Of a DNA stretch of 40,850 bases, positions 22,429 through 33,900 are shown piece by piece. The stretch comes from Tubiluchus corallicola (taxonomy: Eukaryota; Priapulida; Priapulimorpha; Priapulimorphida; Tubiluchidae), in NCBI GenBank assembly GCA_030141605.1, contig JAQGDQ010000736.1, forward strand, positions 64,001 through 104,850, written 5' to 3'. Within the stretch, counting starts at the first letter, position 1, and each line of letters opens with the position of its first letter. The position numbers and the translations under genes were made by a program. The notes under the pieces were generated by a model that saw nothing but the letters and a program-made list of their open reading frames with translations, was not told where the DNA came from and did no database searches.

Positions 22429-22735
22429 AGTTATCACATAAAAACTGAAACTCTTGAATGGAGAAAGCTAAAAAAGAATGCAAATCATACTATCAGTGAT
22501 AGCACAAGGAGTTCAGTATCATACAAGAGCTGACAAATTATTATTTCATAATTCACCCAGGTGAGTTATAATTCTATAAGCAATACGTAACTGAACGAAG
22601 TACAATGATTAGTTACGTATTAAGACGATAGGTTATTACTGTAGCAAAATATTATAGCTATGGAATACAACATTGCAAATAGCAAAATATATACATAAAT
22701 GGCAAAATATTTCATATATGATATTAGCACAAAAT
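22429..22735. other. 5' flank of CRYL1
   Basis: About 300 bp of AT-rich sequence between the CRYL1 start codon and the inverted minisatellite arm. It should hold the CRYL1 5' UTR and core promoter, but I see no clear TATA box or initiator. It may also hold a first exon for the plus-strand Gly/Tyr-rich gene; none was recognised. Confidence 0.4.
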
Positions 22736-22739
22736 GATA

Positions 22740-22938
22740 TTGCAATTTTGAATGGCAAAAAAATATACCGCGCCACTGTAGCAAAAATGATAGGCTATTA
22801 TTGTTCACTGTAGCAAAAATGTGATAGGCCGTTATTATATGCAGACAAATTGTACCACAGTAGTAAAAAATGATGGGACAGGGGTAAAATACTGTGCCAT
22901 TGCAGTGGGGACGATAGTATTAAGGCTATATAAATGAC
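22740..22938 (-). repeat. Inverted minisatellite arm
   Basis: Two to three units of the 60-bp minisatellite run here in the opposite orientation to the main array, for example CCACTGTAGCAAAAATGATA at 22782-22801 and the variant CAGTAGTAAAAAATGATGGG at 22857-22876. They are more diverged than the main array. The junction with the main array, near 22940, is itself palindromic (ATAAATGACAAATAT against TATATTTTTGTCATTTA). Confidence 0.7.
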
Positions 22939-22939
22939 A

Positions 22940-24708
22940 AATATGGCACAGTATATTTTTGTCATTTAAACATAGCCTTAATAGCCTATCATTTTTAACT
23001 CAGTGGCGCAGTATATTTTTGTCATTTAAACATAGCCTTAATAGCCTATCATTTTTGCTACAGTGGCACAGTATATTTTTGCCATTTAAACATAGCCTTA
23101 ATAGCCTATCATTTTTACTACAGTGGCACAGTATATTTTTGTCATTTAAACATAGCCTTAATAGCCCATCATTTTTACTACAGTGGCACAGTATATTTTT
23201 GCCCCTTAATAGTCCATCATTTTTACTACTGTGGTACAGTATATTTTTGTCATTTAAACATAGCCTTAATAGCCTATCATTTTTGCTACAGTGGCAATAA
23301 TAACCTATCATTTTTGCTACAGTGGCGCAGTATATTTTTGCCATTTAAACATAGCCTTAATAGCCTATCATTTTTGCTACAGTGGCAATAATAGCCTATC
23401 ATTTTTGCTACAGTGGCGCAGTATATTTTTGCCATTTAAACATAGCCTTAATAGCCTATCATTTTTGCTACAGTGGCACAGTATATTTTTGCCATTTAAA
23501 CATAGCCTTAATAGCCTATCATTTTTGCTACAGTGGCAATAATAGCCTATCATTTTTGCTACAGTGGCGCAGTATATTTTTGCCATTTAAACATAGCCTT
23601 AATAGCCTATCATTTTTGCTACAGTGGCGCAGTATATTTTTGCCATTTAAACATAGCCTTAATAGCCTATCATTTTTGCTACAGTGGCAATAATAGCCTA
23701 TCATTTTTGCTACAGTGGCGCAGTATATTTTTGCCATTTAAACATAGCCTTAATAGCCTATCATTTTTCCTACAGTGGCAATAATAGCCTATCATTTTTG
23801 CTACAGTGGCGCAGTATATTTTTGCCATTTAAACATAGCCTTAATAGCCTATCATTTTTGCTACAGTGGCAATAATAGCCTATCATTTTTGCTACAGTGG
23901 CGCAGTATATTTTTGCCATTTAAACATAGCCTTAATAGCCTATCATTTTTGCTACAGTGGCACAGTATATTTTTGCCATTTAAACATAGCCTTAATAGCC
24001 TATCATTTTTGCTACAGTGGCAATAATAGCCTATCATTTTTGCTACAGTGGCGCAGTATATTTTTGCCATTTAAACATAGCCTTAATAGCCTATCATTTT
24101 TGCTACAGTGGCAATAATAGCCTATCATTTTTGCTACAGTGGCGCAGTATATTTTTGCCATTTAAACATAGCCTTAATAGCCTATCATTTTTGCTACAGT
24201 GGCACAGTATATTTTTGCCATTTAAACATAGCCTTAATAGCCTATCATTTTTGCTACAGTGGCACAGTATATTTTTGCCCCTTAATAGCCCATCATTTTT
24301 ACTACTGTGGTATGTACAGTATATTTTTGTCATTTAAACATAGCCTTAATAGCCTATCATTTTTGCTACAGTGGCAATAATTTGCTTGCCATTTAAACAT
24401 GCCTTAATAGCCTATCATTTTTGCTACAGTGGCGCAGTATATTTTTGCCATTTAAACATAGCCTTAATAGCCTATCATTTTTGCTACAGTGGCGCAGTAT
24501 ATTTTTGCCATTTACACATAGCCTTAATAGCCTATCATTTTTGCTACAGTGGCACAGTATATTTTTGCCATTTACACATAGCCTTAATAGCCTATCATTT
24601 TTGCTACAGTGGCACAGTATATTTTTGCCATTTAAACATAGCCTTAATAGCCTATCATTTTTGCTACAGTGGCACAGTATATTTTTGCCATTTAAACATA
24701 GCCTTAAT
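22940..24708 (+). repeat. 60-bp / 31-bp composite minisatellite array
   Basis: About 25 copies of a 60-bp unit containing CATTTAAACATAGCCTTAAT and CTATCATTTTTGCTACAGTG. From about 23291 a 31-bp piece (from AATAATAGCC to CAGTGGC) is inserted every one or two units, so the array has higher-order steps of 91 and 151 bp. A distinctive block with a shortened unit and TACTACTGTGG occurs twice, near 23200-23235 and 24275-24315. Copies are nearly identical, indicating recent expansion or conversion. Open frames on both strands are artefacts of the periodicity. Confidence 0.92.
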
Positions 24709-25565
24709 ATTTTCGTTGTTTTACTACTTGCCGTGACAAATCGAACTGATTTTTTATTTCAGTTCTGCTCCTGCAGTGAGTATGATGATGACAGTTACGG
24801 CACTGGTTACAGTTATGGACCTAGTGTAGCTGGTTACGGTAGAGGGTACGGGGATTACGGCTACGGCAGAGGATATGGACGCTATGGCAGGGGGTACGGG
24901 GATTACGTTTACGGCAGAGGATATGGAGGCTATTGGGCTTACGGCAGAGGATATGGAGGCTATTGGGCTTTCGGCAGAGGATATGGAGGCTATGGCAGGG
25001 GGTACGCAGGGTATGGCTATGGTAGCGGTTCAGGTGGTGGATACGACAGAGGTGGCAGAGGATACGGCTATGCAGACATTTACCGTGGCGGCTATGGTGG
25101 CAGAGGATACGGCTATGGAGGCGGTTACGGTAGCGGCTATGGTGGTAGATATGTAGATATGGTAGCTAGGTGGTACTGATCCCACCCATCCTACCACATA
25201 CGGAACTGGATACGGATATGGCGGTCCCACTGCCGCATACGGACGATTACGGACGCGCTGCTTACGGTTATGGCAGGGACAGGTACGATGCCGGTTACGG
25301 TGAGGCTGGTTATGTGGCTGGAGGCTACGGTCAGGCTAGGGAGAACACACAACGTTCTCGCTCAGTCTACACCCACGCAGTCCACGAGAACAGTGCCACC
25401 AATCGGCAAGCCAGAGGCGGATACGGTGAAGCAGCGTATGGAAGAGCTGGCCATGCCTCCGGAGAGGGAGAAGCCGGATATGGTTATGCTGAGGGCGCTG
25501 TTCAGAGGGGCTCCTCATATGCTGTACAGAATGCTCCTGCAAGAACCGGACACAGCTATGAATAA
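24702..25565 (+). CDS. Gly/Tyr-rich secreted-type protein, 3' part, frame broken
   Basis: Encodes dense GY, GGY and GRGY repeats, as in arthropod glycine-rich cuticular or secreted structural proteins; function is not established. The frame is open from the edge of the minisatellite through a hydrophobic stretch (IFVVLLLAV, 24709-24735) that would suit a signal peptide core. A possible acceptor AG sits at 24700-24701, and another (TTTTTATTTCAG) ends at 24762, just before FCSCSEYDDD. The Gly/Tyr frame then breaks three times: near 25154, near 25168 and near 25230. It continues in a third frame with a Gly/Ala/Arg-rich tail to TAA at 25563. AATAAA follows at 25589-25594. The gene may be a pseudogene, or the shifts may be assembly errors in repeats. 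No ATG exon was found. Confidence 0.6.
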
Positions 25566-25588
25566 GCACGAAGAATGTTTGTTGTTGA

Positions 25589-25594
25589 AATAAA
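25589..25594 (+). terminator. Poly(A) signal of the Gly/Tyr-rich gene
   Basis: AATAAA lies 24 bases past the stop codon of the Gly/Tyr-rich frame. The very short 3' UTR fits a compact, highly expressed structural-protein gene, and supports 25565 as the true end. Confidence 0.6.
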
Positions 25595-25599
25595 ATTCT

Positions 25600-27110
25600 A
25601 CGCATGATTTTGTCACTCGCATTCAGTGAATTTAAACGTTTCATTATATATTGCAGTTTTGATTAGTAATTGCACAATACATACAAAACAGCTCAAAACA
25701 ATGTTCAGCTGTAAAAACGATGATAATGATACAAACAAATGAGATGAGAGGTATTTAAAAATGCTAATTAACAAGGGTGAGGTGATAATGATAACGTCAG
25801 GCAAATAAAGCAGTGGACACATAATTCCGGAAATGCGCTACTTTGACTGACGATTATTTCCGGTATGAACCCAGGAAGGACCATTATAATACCTGTACAG
25901 AACAAACATTCTCGGTGATTCTATTGATGAATTCTAAGATATCCATGGCTATAAATAGGTAAACAATAGCAAAGTGTAAGTAAACAAACCCAATTTGTGT
26001 GATATAGCAGCAAGTTTTACCCTTTGTATGATTGTTATGAATAAATTTCGGAAAATGAATTTCGGTAAATATTAATTGAGTTATATTGAATTAGATTCAG
26101 ATGATAAACTCGCGCCTCCCTGATTTTGTCAAGGAAATTTAGACAGAGTGAATAGGAAACTCACCCAGCTGGCGCTCGAATTTAATGAGTTAAAATTGTC
26201 ACACGATAGTAGAAGGACAGGTGTAGAATTCGAGAAGACACTGTTGATTAAGCAGCATGCATGCAGAGTGGAAGACAATAAAGTAGAAGGTCACTAGCGA
26301 TTAGTTGTCGCATGCAGGGAAGATAATTAAGAGAGCCAAGGTCTAGTATCAGTGCTCATCGAAAATTAAAATGAAATCAGAAGATATGCCGCCCAGATGG
26401 TGTGGAAGAAGCCAAAGCGGCGGAATTTAAGAAAAGTCATTATTGGTTATAAAATCAGAAAGTGAAAGAGTTAGCTGCTGTCCAGGAGGTAGAGTGTTGC
26501 CAGGTGGTGCAATACCACGAAGGTCAGACTTTTGAGATATAAGCTCAGGCAAAATATTCCAAAGACACGCACACAACGGAGTGACGTGAGAGTCACATAC
26601 ACCACGAGTGAGAGAGGGAGTCTGACAGTGGTTGCTGCCATATCATGTTGTGTCCGGGACATCTTCTGAGAGATAGAAGTAATGTTGGCCCAGCGTGCAG
26701 GAACAATCTACGTACTTAGCATAGACTGAGCACTGGTGCTGCGTAGTCTCCTTAGGAAACAGAGATTTGGCCAGTAGTAGTGGTACATTGGCCAATCCAC
26801 AAGTTAAGTGTTTCAACTTATCTAACTTGTATTTGGTATCTGATACAGTTGTAACCGAAACGTTGTATGAATTAAGCATCTTCAGTGCATCATACCAATA
26901 TCGTAAATCAGTTAAGTGGATAGCATCATCTTTGGAGCTAGACATTATTTGTAAACGCCCACCGGCGTATAAGACCAAATCTTGTATTGGAACCAGAGGT
27001 GATTAAATTGTAAACTGTAAAGTTCAATAAAGTCTATTCGCTGTATTAACATAGACATGGAGTTTGTGAATGTTTAAAGCATTATCGGTAACTCGTAATC
27101 GCAACACTAG
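25600..27110. other. Intergenic, possible coding relic near 26.1-26.3 kb
   Basis: No gene recognised. A 57-codon open frame at 26124-26297 (plus) is rich in Leu, Glu and Lys with heptad-like spacing (LTQLALEFNELKLS) and could be a coiled-coil fragment of an old transposon gag or a host exon. Frames around 26643-27006 on both strands overlap each other and match nothing I know; AATAAA at about 27025 may belong to one of them. Confidence 0.3.
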
Positions 27111-27116
27111 ATCCTG

Positions 27117-27175
27117 GATTCGAACCTGAAACGATTCGCAGAGTAAATAAGAGCTCAATTGCGGGAGCTAAGCTT
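27117..27175 (-). repeat. Possible tRNA-like SINE relic
   Basis: On the minus strand there is a perfect B-box consensus GGTTCGAATCC (near 27133-27123), preceded about 45 bases earlier by TTAGCTCCCGCAATTGAGC, which resembles an A box. The A-to-B spacing fits a tRNA head, but the stems do not pair well. Confidence 0.35.
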
Positions 27176-28137
27176 GTAAACTTGAGGGATAAAGATCTGA
27201 CTCAGAACGCAAGGTCGAGGTGAAAGTCGTGTAGGACAAGATCATTGCCTTAGCTACTTAAGTAAAGCCCTCGGAGTCGGGTAATCGATAACCGATCAAT
27301 TACCTATAAGCGATCAATAAGCGAATCTAAAACATCAATTAATTCAATCATTCAAGATCACTCTATACGGTAAATTACTATACGATCACATTAGAGAGTG
27401 AGAACTTGATAAAGTTAACAAACGTTCGTCTTATTCAATTTATATAGGAACTTAAAAGCATTCGTTATTAAATCAAGATAACTGTTATTAAATATATATA
27501 TATATATATATTATTTTAAATCGTACTTGTGGTACAATATTTCTATTCTTAGCAAGTATTGATAATTTTCCACTTAAACCTATGTGTTGCTATACATTGA
27601 GAATTTTTTCTTGTTTGGAGGAAGTCAGTTTTTCTGAAAAAGTTGCTTCAACGTCAAGCTATTAATATCAGTTTTGGGGACCACCTGCTGTTCACTTGCC
27701 ATAAATATATACATATTCAGTTCAATTCAATTTACTTTCAATTTATTTATCTCTTTATAGTGTCACAATAAAACATGATTAATAAAAGAATCTCTAATAA
27801 ATTTTGAAAAATGGTTAAAATATATAGATCTAGAACTAGAGAAAGGATAGCGAAAAGACTATAAAGTCACCTGGTCTACTATCCTTTACCGAATATAGAT
27901 AAAAAGATTTTTTAGACACTGGTGGGCATTAATGTTATCAGTTTAATTTAGGAATATTGGACAGTTCGTGTGACGTAAAAGTATTTTTGTCTATATGAAC
28001 ATTATCTGAACTTAGTAAATACGTTAATAATAAGATAGTATTATATATATATATATATATATCGAAATATGAAAATGTGAATTAATCTTTATATAGTAGT
28101 TTTTCACTTGTACACATGGCTTGCATTACGTATCATA
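27176..28137. other. AT-rich noncoding with TA microsatellites
   Basis: Contains pure TA runs at 27492-27512 and 28042-28062. No coding signal. A reversed A/T tail-like motif (TTTATTTATCTC near 27740-27751) might mark a 3' LINE end on the minus strand, but no coding part supports it. Confidence 0.4.
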
Positions 28138-28226
28138 CAGTATAATCCGCCTATAACGAGTTCAAAGTTGAAATTTGTTCGTATTAACCGGAGTCATAAC
28201 ATGCCTTGCTATAAGAGGATTATACT
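28138..28226. mobile_element. Miniature pogo/Tigger-like MITE
   Basis: The left end reads CAGTATAATCCGCCTATAAC and the right end is a near-perfect inverted match, TATAAGAGGATTATAC. The CAGTATAATCC start is typical of pogo/Tigger-type Tc1/mariner terminal repeats, which duplicate TA on insertion; TA precedes the left end here. At under 90 bp this is little more than two ends. A further pure TA run follows at 28259-28274. Confidence 0.55.
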
Positions 28227-28328
28227 TAGGTGTAAAATTTTATTCAATTTTATTTAAATATATATATATATATAGCTGTAGTATGCAACATAATACCTAT
28301 ACAACTATATATGCAATGTATAATATAA

Positions 28329-28857
28329 TATCTGTCCATAGGATTTAGTCAGCTAGTTTATGACCTGTCGGTTAAAAATTATAAAAATAATGATGATTCT
28401 CTAGTTAACGTGAAGAGACAATTGTTTAATGCTTACTGCACTACTTTTTATTGTATGTCCACTTGGAGACATTTTTATTCTTACAATCTGAGCAAACTCA
28501 AGGTTGCGTATAATGTATCAACACGGAAGCTGTTTAACTTTTCATATGATACGAGCGCCAGATATATTTCTACTAGACTTAATATTAATATTATTTATTT
28601 TGATGTGATTCACAGAAAATGTGCATACAGTTTACACGTCAGGCTGAATAAGAGTGAAAATTCTATATGCAAGAACATTTTAAACAGTGATGCAAACTCT
28701 ACTTCTGTAATTAGACGTCACTGGCGTAGTTTGTTATATTGTTAATTGCTATTTGTGTTATTGTTATGTGTCATAATTTATTGCATTATTTGTATTAATT
28801 TGTGATGTGTATATGAACTTTGTAAAGTTTGAAATAAAATATTAAATCAAAAATCAA
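28329..28857 (+). mobile_element. 5'-truncated LINE (CR1/Jockey-like), ORF2 C-terminus and tail
   Basis: The frame is open from 28329 to the stop at 28743-28745. It contains F-x-x-Y-C near its start, then LKVAYNVSTRKLF, a Ser-Ala-Arg-Tyr segment, IYFDVIHRKCAYS, a SENSI motif and RRHWRSLLY. This pattern matches the region downstream of the reverse transcriptase in CR1/Jockey-type elements, where R-x-A-Y-N-x-x-x-R is conserved. A short AT-rich 3' UTR with AATAAA (28832-28837) and an A-rich tail follows. The frame has no internal stop, so this insertion is younger than its neighbours. Confidence 0.7.
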
Positions 28858-28966
28858 ATCTAGTATCACCTTACTGTTCTAGTAGTGCCTCTCTTGAAAC
28901 ATATAAACACTTTTTTCTAATTGTTCAAACTATATGAAACCAAGAAATAATATGTCTAACGAGCTT

Positions 28967-29305
28967 TAAGTTTAAGTTATAAGTTTATTTATTTCCACTC
29001 TGCATCCAACAATTATAATAAAAATACAGATAATTTCACTGAAGTAAATATAAATATAAATGCAATATAATCCAGAAATTACAAAAGAGATTCTTATGCA
29101 GCATATACATGTGCAAATTACATTACAGAATAATTTTGATGCATACAGTTTGATCCTAAAAGCATAGCTTGACAGGTCAAACTGTACGTGGAAATCTTAA
29201 AGAAATGATTAATAATTGAAATAATGATAATATATACATAAAAATGGGGGGGGGGGGGGGGGGTTAGTGAATGAAAGATGAAATGGAACGAGAACTAAGA
29301 ATTGA
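28967..29305 (-). mobile_element. Nested retroposon-like insertion with 6-bp target duplication
   Basis: This 339-bp segment is absent from the related copy at 16640-16910 and is flanked by GAGCTT at 28961-28966 and 29306-29311. Near its left edge TTTATTTATTTCC would be an A-rich tail on the minus strand, consistent with a truncated non-LTR element inserted in that direction. It includes an 18-G run at 29246-29263. No coding region recognised. Confidence 0.5.
29246..29263 (+). repeat. Run of 18 G
   Basis: A homopolymer of 18 consecutive G in otherwise AT-rich DNA. It can form G-quadruplex structures and is prone to sequencing length error. Confidence 0.9.
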
Positions 29306-29440
29306 GAGCTTAATAGTTTGATCATGATTATGACTTTAGAAATTTGGTTGTGAGAAATATCATAAATTTCTTACTCCAGGGAGATGAGAATCTAAGTTTT
29401 GTACATAAATTGTAAACTATTTGATTGTGTACAGATGTTT

Positions 29441-30947
29441 TAAATATCGAATTAATTAATTTACATAATCAAGATGCATGTTTAAGCCATAAACAAGTTT
29501 AGTGTACAACCTAAATATTTAAATATTTATCACTTGCTTTAGTATCTACTTACACTAGATACTATAGTAACTTTGTAAGTATTGTTTATATATATATATA
29601 TTTGTATATATAAGTTAGTAAAAGTTGTTGAACTTACTAAACGGGGAGTGTCCGCGCATTAGTTGTTGAAACTTTCTCATTCGAACCGCGTAATAAAATT
29701 ATATTTAAAGGAAAACCGGATGATTGTGTAAACACGAGTTCAGAATAAAGAATGCTCTAAAATATTGAAAACTACAATAGCTTTTTGTAAATCAAAACTT
29801 AGATAAAATAATAATTACCTCGGATACTCAAATTTCGTTAAACTTTCAAAGCTACGCGCGGCTCAGTGAATCTGCTAAGATTGGCAGTGGCGCCTTTTTG
29901 TCACATTCGCGTGGCCGACAAATAGAAGGTGGTACAGTTATAACCATGATCATGAACTGCTGTGTTAGTTTCTGACGTCATATGATGTACAGCCTATTTT
30001 TCGTGACACCAGACCTTTAAACAGTACTGTAACACCTATGCAAATGTGCTTGATACGAAGGAAAGACGCCCGCCATTGCACAAACTGTGGTTAGTTTCTG
30101 ACGTAAGCAGTAGCTGTGTTCGGTTACAGTTAATTAACTTTCTAACCTAATTATTCAAATATAAGGAACAATTGTTAACTTTTATAGGCAAGAAAATGTA
30201 TATTTTGGACAGTAAATTAAAATGAGATTGACAGTAAACAGGAGATTGAGTCTAAACAATCGTCCGGTCTTCGTTTAAAATGAAATAATATCTGTGCCTT
30301 TATTTGTAAAATATCTCATGTATAACATACTCTATTATCTATTCCTATATGATATCAACTTTATTGCACTGAGTTTTACTAACGCCCGGACGGCATACAC
30401 AAATGTTGGAGTTTGAGTCACAGAGTCGTCCGAATCTTACCTCGTCACTATCAAAAAACATACATTCGTTGCTTGATAGACAGAAACCGCCCAATTGAAC
30501 ACCTTGAAAAATGCAAAGCAATTCGATTTAAGTCGCGTTTATTGACAACCTGAATCATTACGTTACGTTACGTTACGTTAAGGGGCGTATTAACCATTGG
30601 GCTGCCTAGGTTGAGAGGCGTCACATTTTAGAAAAAAATTTTATTCTCCCGGAAAAGGTGTACACTTTCATATTCATGTAAAGGGCGCAATTTATAACAC
30701 ACCACAAGCAGTAGCTGAACACAGCTTTACATAAGTGCCACATAACAAACAGGGGCAAGGTATTACACAACAAGCAGTTGCGCTGCCTGCTTGAATATAA
30801 GCGCTGTGCAAACACATGTAATTAAAAAGGACCACATAGAAACGAAGTTAATGATGTTTCTAATACACCACAAGTAATTGTTTAATTTGCTCATTATATA
30901 AACAATAAATTCACAATAGAGATAGAACAACCAGGAAACGAAGGGAA
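29441..30947. other. Intergenic, nothing recognised
   Basis: No exon, RNA gene or long repeat is supported. Short items are a TA run near 29588-29602 and a GTTAC pentamer run at 30558-30581. The minus-strand frames at 30621-30972 show no domain. Confidence 0.4.
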
Positions 30948-33900
30948 ACAGTTTTGTACTAAAGGACTGCACACCTCCATACGAAGCAGCTTAGAGCATG
31001 CGCAGTTTTGCGTATGGAAACGATAAAAACAGTTTTGCACTAAAGGACTGCACACTTCTATACGAAGCAGCCTAGAGCATGCGCAGTTTTGCGCATGGAA
31101 AAGATTAAAAACAGTTTTGTACTAAAGGACTGCACACTTCCATACGAAGTAGTCTAGAGCATGCGCAGTTTTGCTCATGGAAAAGATTAAAAACAGTTTT
31201 GTACTAAAGGACTGCACACTTCCATACGAAGTAGTCTAGAGCATGCGCAGTTTTGCGTATGGAAAAGATAAAAACAGTTTGGTACTGAAGGACTGCAAAC
31301 TTCCGTACGAAGGAGCTTAGAGCATGCGCAGTTTTGCGTATGGAAAAGATAAAAACAGTTTTGTACTAAAGGACTGCACACTTCCATACGAAGTAGTCTA
31401 GAGCATGCGCAGTTTTGCGTATGGAAAAGGTAAAAAACAGTTTGGTACTAAAGGACTGCACACTTCTATACGAAGCAGCCTAGAGCATGCGCAGTTTTGC
31501 GCATGGAAAAGATTAAAAACAGTTTTGTACTAAAGGACTGCACACTTCCATACGAAGCAGCTTAGAGCATGCGCAGTTTTGCACATGGAAAAGATAAAAA
31601 ACAGTTTTGTACTAAAGGACTGCACACTTCCATACGAAGCAGCTTAGAGCATGCGCAGTTTTGCACATGGAAAAGATTTAAAACAGTTTTGTACTAAAGG
31701 ACTACACACTTCCATACGAAGCAGCTTAGAGCATGCACAGTTTTGCCCATGGAAAAGATTAAAAACAGTTTTGTACTAAAGGACTGCACACTTCTATACG
31801 AAGCAGCTTAGAGCATGCGCAGTTTTGCGCATGGAAAAGATAAAAAACAGTTTGGTACTAAAGGACTGCACACTTCTATACGAAGCAGCCTAGAGCATGC
31901 GCAGTTTTGCGCATGGAAAAGATTAAAAACAGTTTTGTACTAAAGGACTGCACACTTCCATACGAAGCAGCTTAGAGCATGCACAGTTTTGCCCATGGAA
32001 AAGATTAAAAACAGTTTTGTACTAAAGGACTGCACACTTCTATACGAAGCAGCTTAGAGCATGTGCAGTTTTGCGATGGAAAAGATTAAAAACAGTTTTG
32101 CACTAAAGGACTGCAAACTTCCATACGAAGCAGCTTAGAGCATGCGCAGTTTTGCGCATGGAAAAGATTAAAAACAGTTTTGTACTAAAGGACTGCACAC
32201 TTCTATACGAAGCAGTCTAGAGCATGCGCAGTTTTGCGCATGGAAAAGATTAAAAACAGTTTTGTACTAAAGGACTGCACACTTCTATACGAAGCAGCCT
32301 AGAGCATGCGCAGTTTTGCGCATGGAAAAGATTAAAAACAGTTTTGTACTAAAGGACTGCACACTTCCATACGAAGCAGCTTAGAGCATGCACAGTTTTG
32401 CCCATGGAAAAGATTAAAAACAGTTTTGTACTAAAGGACTGCACACTTCTATACGAAGCAGTCTAGAGCATGCGCAGTTTTGCGCATGGAAAAGATTAAA
32501 AACAGTTTTGTACTAAAGGACTGCACACTTCTATACGAAGCAGCCTAGAGCATGCGCAGTTTTGCGCATGGAAAAGATTAAAAACAGTTTTGTACTAAAG
32601 GACTGCACACTTCCATACGAAGCAGCTTAGAGCATGCACAGTTTTGCCCATGGAAAAGATTAAAAACAGTTTTGTACTAAAGGACTGCACACTTCTATAC
32701 GAAGCAGCTTAGAGCATGTGCAGTTTTGCGATGGAAAAGATTAAAAACAGTTTTGTACTAAAGGACTGCAAACTTCCATACGAAGCAGCTTAGAGCATGC
32801 GCAGTTTTGCGCATGGAAAAGATTTAAAACAGTTTTGTACTAAAGGACTGCACACTTCCATACGAAGTAGTCTAGAGCATGCGCAGTTTTGCTCATGGAA
32901 AAGATTAAAAACAGTTTTGTACTAAAGGACTGCACACTTCCATACGAAGTAGTCTAGAGCATGCGCAGTTTTGCGTATGGAAAAGATAAAAACAGTTTGG
33001 TACTGAAGGACTGCAAACTTCCGTACGAAGGAGCTTAGAGCATGCGCAGTTTTGCGTATGGAAAAGATAAAAACAGTTTTGTACTAAAGGACTGCACACT
33101 TCCATACGAAGTAGTCTAGAGCATGCGCAGTTTTGCGTATGGAAAAGATAAAAAACAGTTTGGTACTAAAGGACTGCACACTTCTATACGAAGCAGCCTA
33201 GAGCATACACAGTTTTGCGCATGGAAAAGATTAAAAACAGTTTTGTACTAAAGGACTGCACACTTCCATACGAAGCAGCTTAGAGCATGCGCAGTTTTGC
33301 ACATGGACAAGATAAAAAACAGTTTTGTACTAAAGGACTGCACACTTCCATACGAAGCAGCTTAGAGCATGCGCAGTTTTGCACATGGAAAAGATTTAAA
33401 ACAGTTTTGTACTAAAGGACTACACACTTCCATACGAAGCAGCTTAGAGCATGCACAGTTTTGCCCATGGAAAAGATTAAAAACAGTTTTGTACTAAAGG
33501 ACTGCACACTTCTATACGAAGCAGCTTAGAGCATGCGCAGTTTTGCCCATGGAAAAGATAAAAAACAGTTTTGTACTAAAGGACTGCACACTTCCATACG
33601 AAGCAGCCTAGAGCATGCGCAGTTTTGCGCATGGAAAAGATTAAAAACAGTTTTGTACTAAAGGACTGCACACTTCCATACGAAGCAGCTTAGAGCATGC
33701 ACAGTTTTGCCCATGGAAAAGATTAAAAACAGTTTTGTACTAAAGGACTGCACACTTCTATACGAAGCAGCTTAGAGCATGTGCAGTTTTGCGATGGAAA
33801 AGATTAAAAACAGTTTTGTACTAAAGGACTGCAAACTTCCATACGAAGCAGCTTAGAGCATGCGCAGTTTTGCGCATGGAAAAGATTAAAAACAGTTTTG

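Larger units (their letters stand above)
28858..29440 (+). mobile_element. Second LINE relic, same family as 16640-16910
   Basis: 28858-28960 (SPYC-S-S-SASLETYKHFF in one frame) and 29311-29440 (ACTATTTGATTGTGTACAGA and flanks) together match the reverse complement of 16640-16910 in order, with an insert between them. It begins right after the tail of the preceding LINE. Stops and frameshifts abound. Confidence 0.6.

Noticed and set aside
22318-22533. Plus-strand 71-codon frame as first exon of the Gly/Tyr gene
   Set aside because: It overlaps CRYL1 coding exon 1 on the other strand, where homology is clear, and it lacks a matching donor and signal-peptide pattern.
22959-24736. Many overlapping open frames of 60-120 codons on both strands
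   Set aside because: They repeat the same peptide and exist because unit lengths (60 bp, or three bases of net shift after 31-bp inserts in other frames) keep frames open; no codon bias or start context supports coding.
26643-27006. Overlapping frames of 79 and 111 codons on opposite strands
   Set aside because: No domain recognised, composition not distinctive, and antisense overlap suggests at most one is real; evidence is too weak for a gene call.
31187-33105. Two identical 66-codon Cys-rich minus-strand frames
   Set aside because: They arise where consecutive satellite units are exactly 81 bp and are duplicated with the array; most units are 82 bp and break the frame.
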